Shown here piece after piece: positions 5,751-6,258 of a stretch of DNA of 6,258 nucleotides. This stretch comes from Clostridia bacterium (GTDB lineage: Bacteria; Bacillota_E; SLMV01; PUMD01): positions 1 through 6,258 of the forward strand of contig SKXF01000226.1 in assembly GCA_007128555.1 (NCBI GenBank), in the 5' to 3' direction. The notes below the pieces were generated by a model. That model was given only the letters and a program-made list of their open reading frames with translations, searched no databases and was not told the origin of the DNA. Position numbers and translations under genes: made by a program. Positions within the stretch are counted from its first letter, which is position 1. Each line of letters starts with the position of its first letter.

Positions 5751-6258
5751 GGACGCATCTCCGGACCCCAGTCCCTGGTCAATCCCCGCTGGATCAGATC
5801 TCCAAGGAGTTTGCCGTCCACATTGCCTCCGGTGAGGATTACCGCCACCCGCTTGCCCTCACCAGGAACGGCGCCATCGAGGACTCCCGCCAGTGACACC
5901 GCTCCCGAAGGCTCAACAAGAAGCTTCATCCTCTCGAGGACCAGGAGCATGGCATCGGTGATCCAATCCTCGGACACCTGGTGAAAGGCGTCCACGTAAC
6001 GGCTCACGTAGGAAAAGGGCAGATCCCCCGGCTTCGGGGTCCGCAGCCCGTCGGCGATCGTGTCAATCTCGGTGTAGACGGGTTCACCGGCCTTCACCGA
6101 CCGGTACATGGCGCAGGACCCATGGGGTTCAACGCCGATCACCGAAATCTCCGGCCGCTCCAGCTTGGCCGCTGCCGCCACCCCGGACATGAGACCTCCG
6201 CCGCCGATGGGAGCGACAATGACATCCACATCGGGCAACTCCTCGATAATCTCCAGCA
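5747..6258 (-). CDS. Threonine/serine dehydratase-like PLP enzyme, C-terminal part
   Basis: The visible part is about 169 residues. The frame stays open to the right edge, so the N-terminal half, including the PLP-binding lysine, lies outside the window. The protein belongs to fold type II PLP enzymes. LEIIEELPDVDVIVAPIGGG leads into the Gly-rich phosphate-binding loop GGGGLMSG (G18-G25 of the visible part, first Gly codon at 6205). Later come IDTIADGLRTPKPGD, VEPSGAVSLAGVL and VILTGGNVD, all typical of threonine ammonia-lyase and serine racemase/dehydratase relatives. The reaction would be threonine to 2-oxobutanoate plus ammonia, or serine to pyruvate. The protein ends about 20 residues after GGNVD, so there is no C-terminal ACT domain; this suggests the catabolic or ACT-less type rather than the isoleucine-feedback-regulated form. 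The usual Ser of SGGN is Thr here. Its stop overlaps the comB start (ATGA), so the two are translationally coupled. Confidence 0.92.
   Translation of the reverse strand, partial: LEIIEELPDVDVIVAPIGGGGLMSGVAAAAKLERPEISVIGVEPHGSCAMYRSVKAGEPVYTEIDTIADGLRTPKPGDLPFSYVSRYVDAFHQVSEDWITDAMLLVLERMKLLVEPSGAVSLAGVLDGAVPGEGKRVAVILTGGNVDGKLLGDLIQRGLTRDWGPEMRP

Overview
The window comes from a moderately GC-rich bacterium. It is most likely a spore-forming member of the Bacillota (Firmicutes) from a high-GC lineage, though this is an inference. The clues are strong GGAGG-type ribosome binding sites, a ComB-type 2-phosphosulfolactate phosphatase (sulfolactate is a known spore solute in Bacillus), a solitary BioY, a lipoprotein-type family 5 solute-binding protein, and a short helical protein of a type I associate with spore-formers. 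No RNA gene, CRISPR array, insertion sequence or prophage feature was found.

Layout. Bases 1-467 read rightwards: the 3' end of an unidentified gene, then a small helical protein with a tail made only of Asp and Asn. Bases 468-685 are a short convergent intergenic region without a convincing terminator. From 686 to the right edge everything is on the minus strand and closely packed, so it probably forms one operon read from right to left. Its order is a PLP-dependent threonine/serine dehydratase (5' end outside the window), comB, bioY, a lipoprotein oligopeptide/nickel-type solute-binding protein, a small protein ending in Cys-Cys-Cys, and a second solute-binding protein. The first three genes are chained by two ATGA start/stop overlaps, and bioY is followed after 14 bases by the first binding-protein gene.

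How the genes fit together. The right half joins amino-acid catabolism (2-oxoacid plus ammonia release), sulfonate metabolism (phosphosulfolactate to sulfolactate) and biotin uptake. No single pathway obviously unites them. The left half of the operon encodes two extracytoplasmic binding proteins with a small unknown protein between them, but no permease or ATPase is visible. If these belong to an ABC importer, its membrane and ATPase subunits are encoded elsewhere.

The most interesting feature is the 73-base gap before the small gene. It holds an AT-rich promoter-like element and a perfect 8-bp inverted repeat. One arm of the repeat covers the Shine-Dalgarno sequence of the small gene. The other arm lies upstream of the presumed internal transcription start. 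Read-through mRNA could therefore hide the ribosome binding site, while mRNA from the internal promoter would expose it. Other points of interest are the Asp/Asn tail built from a 21-base tandem duplication and the small protein with the terminal CCC motif.
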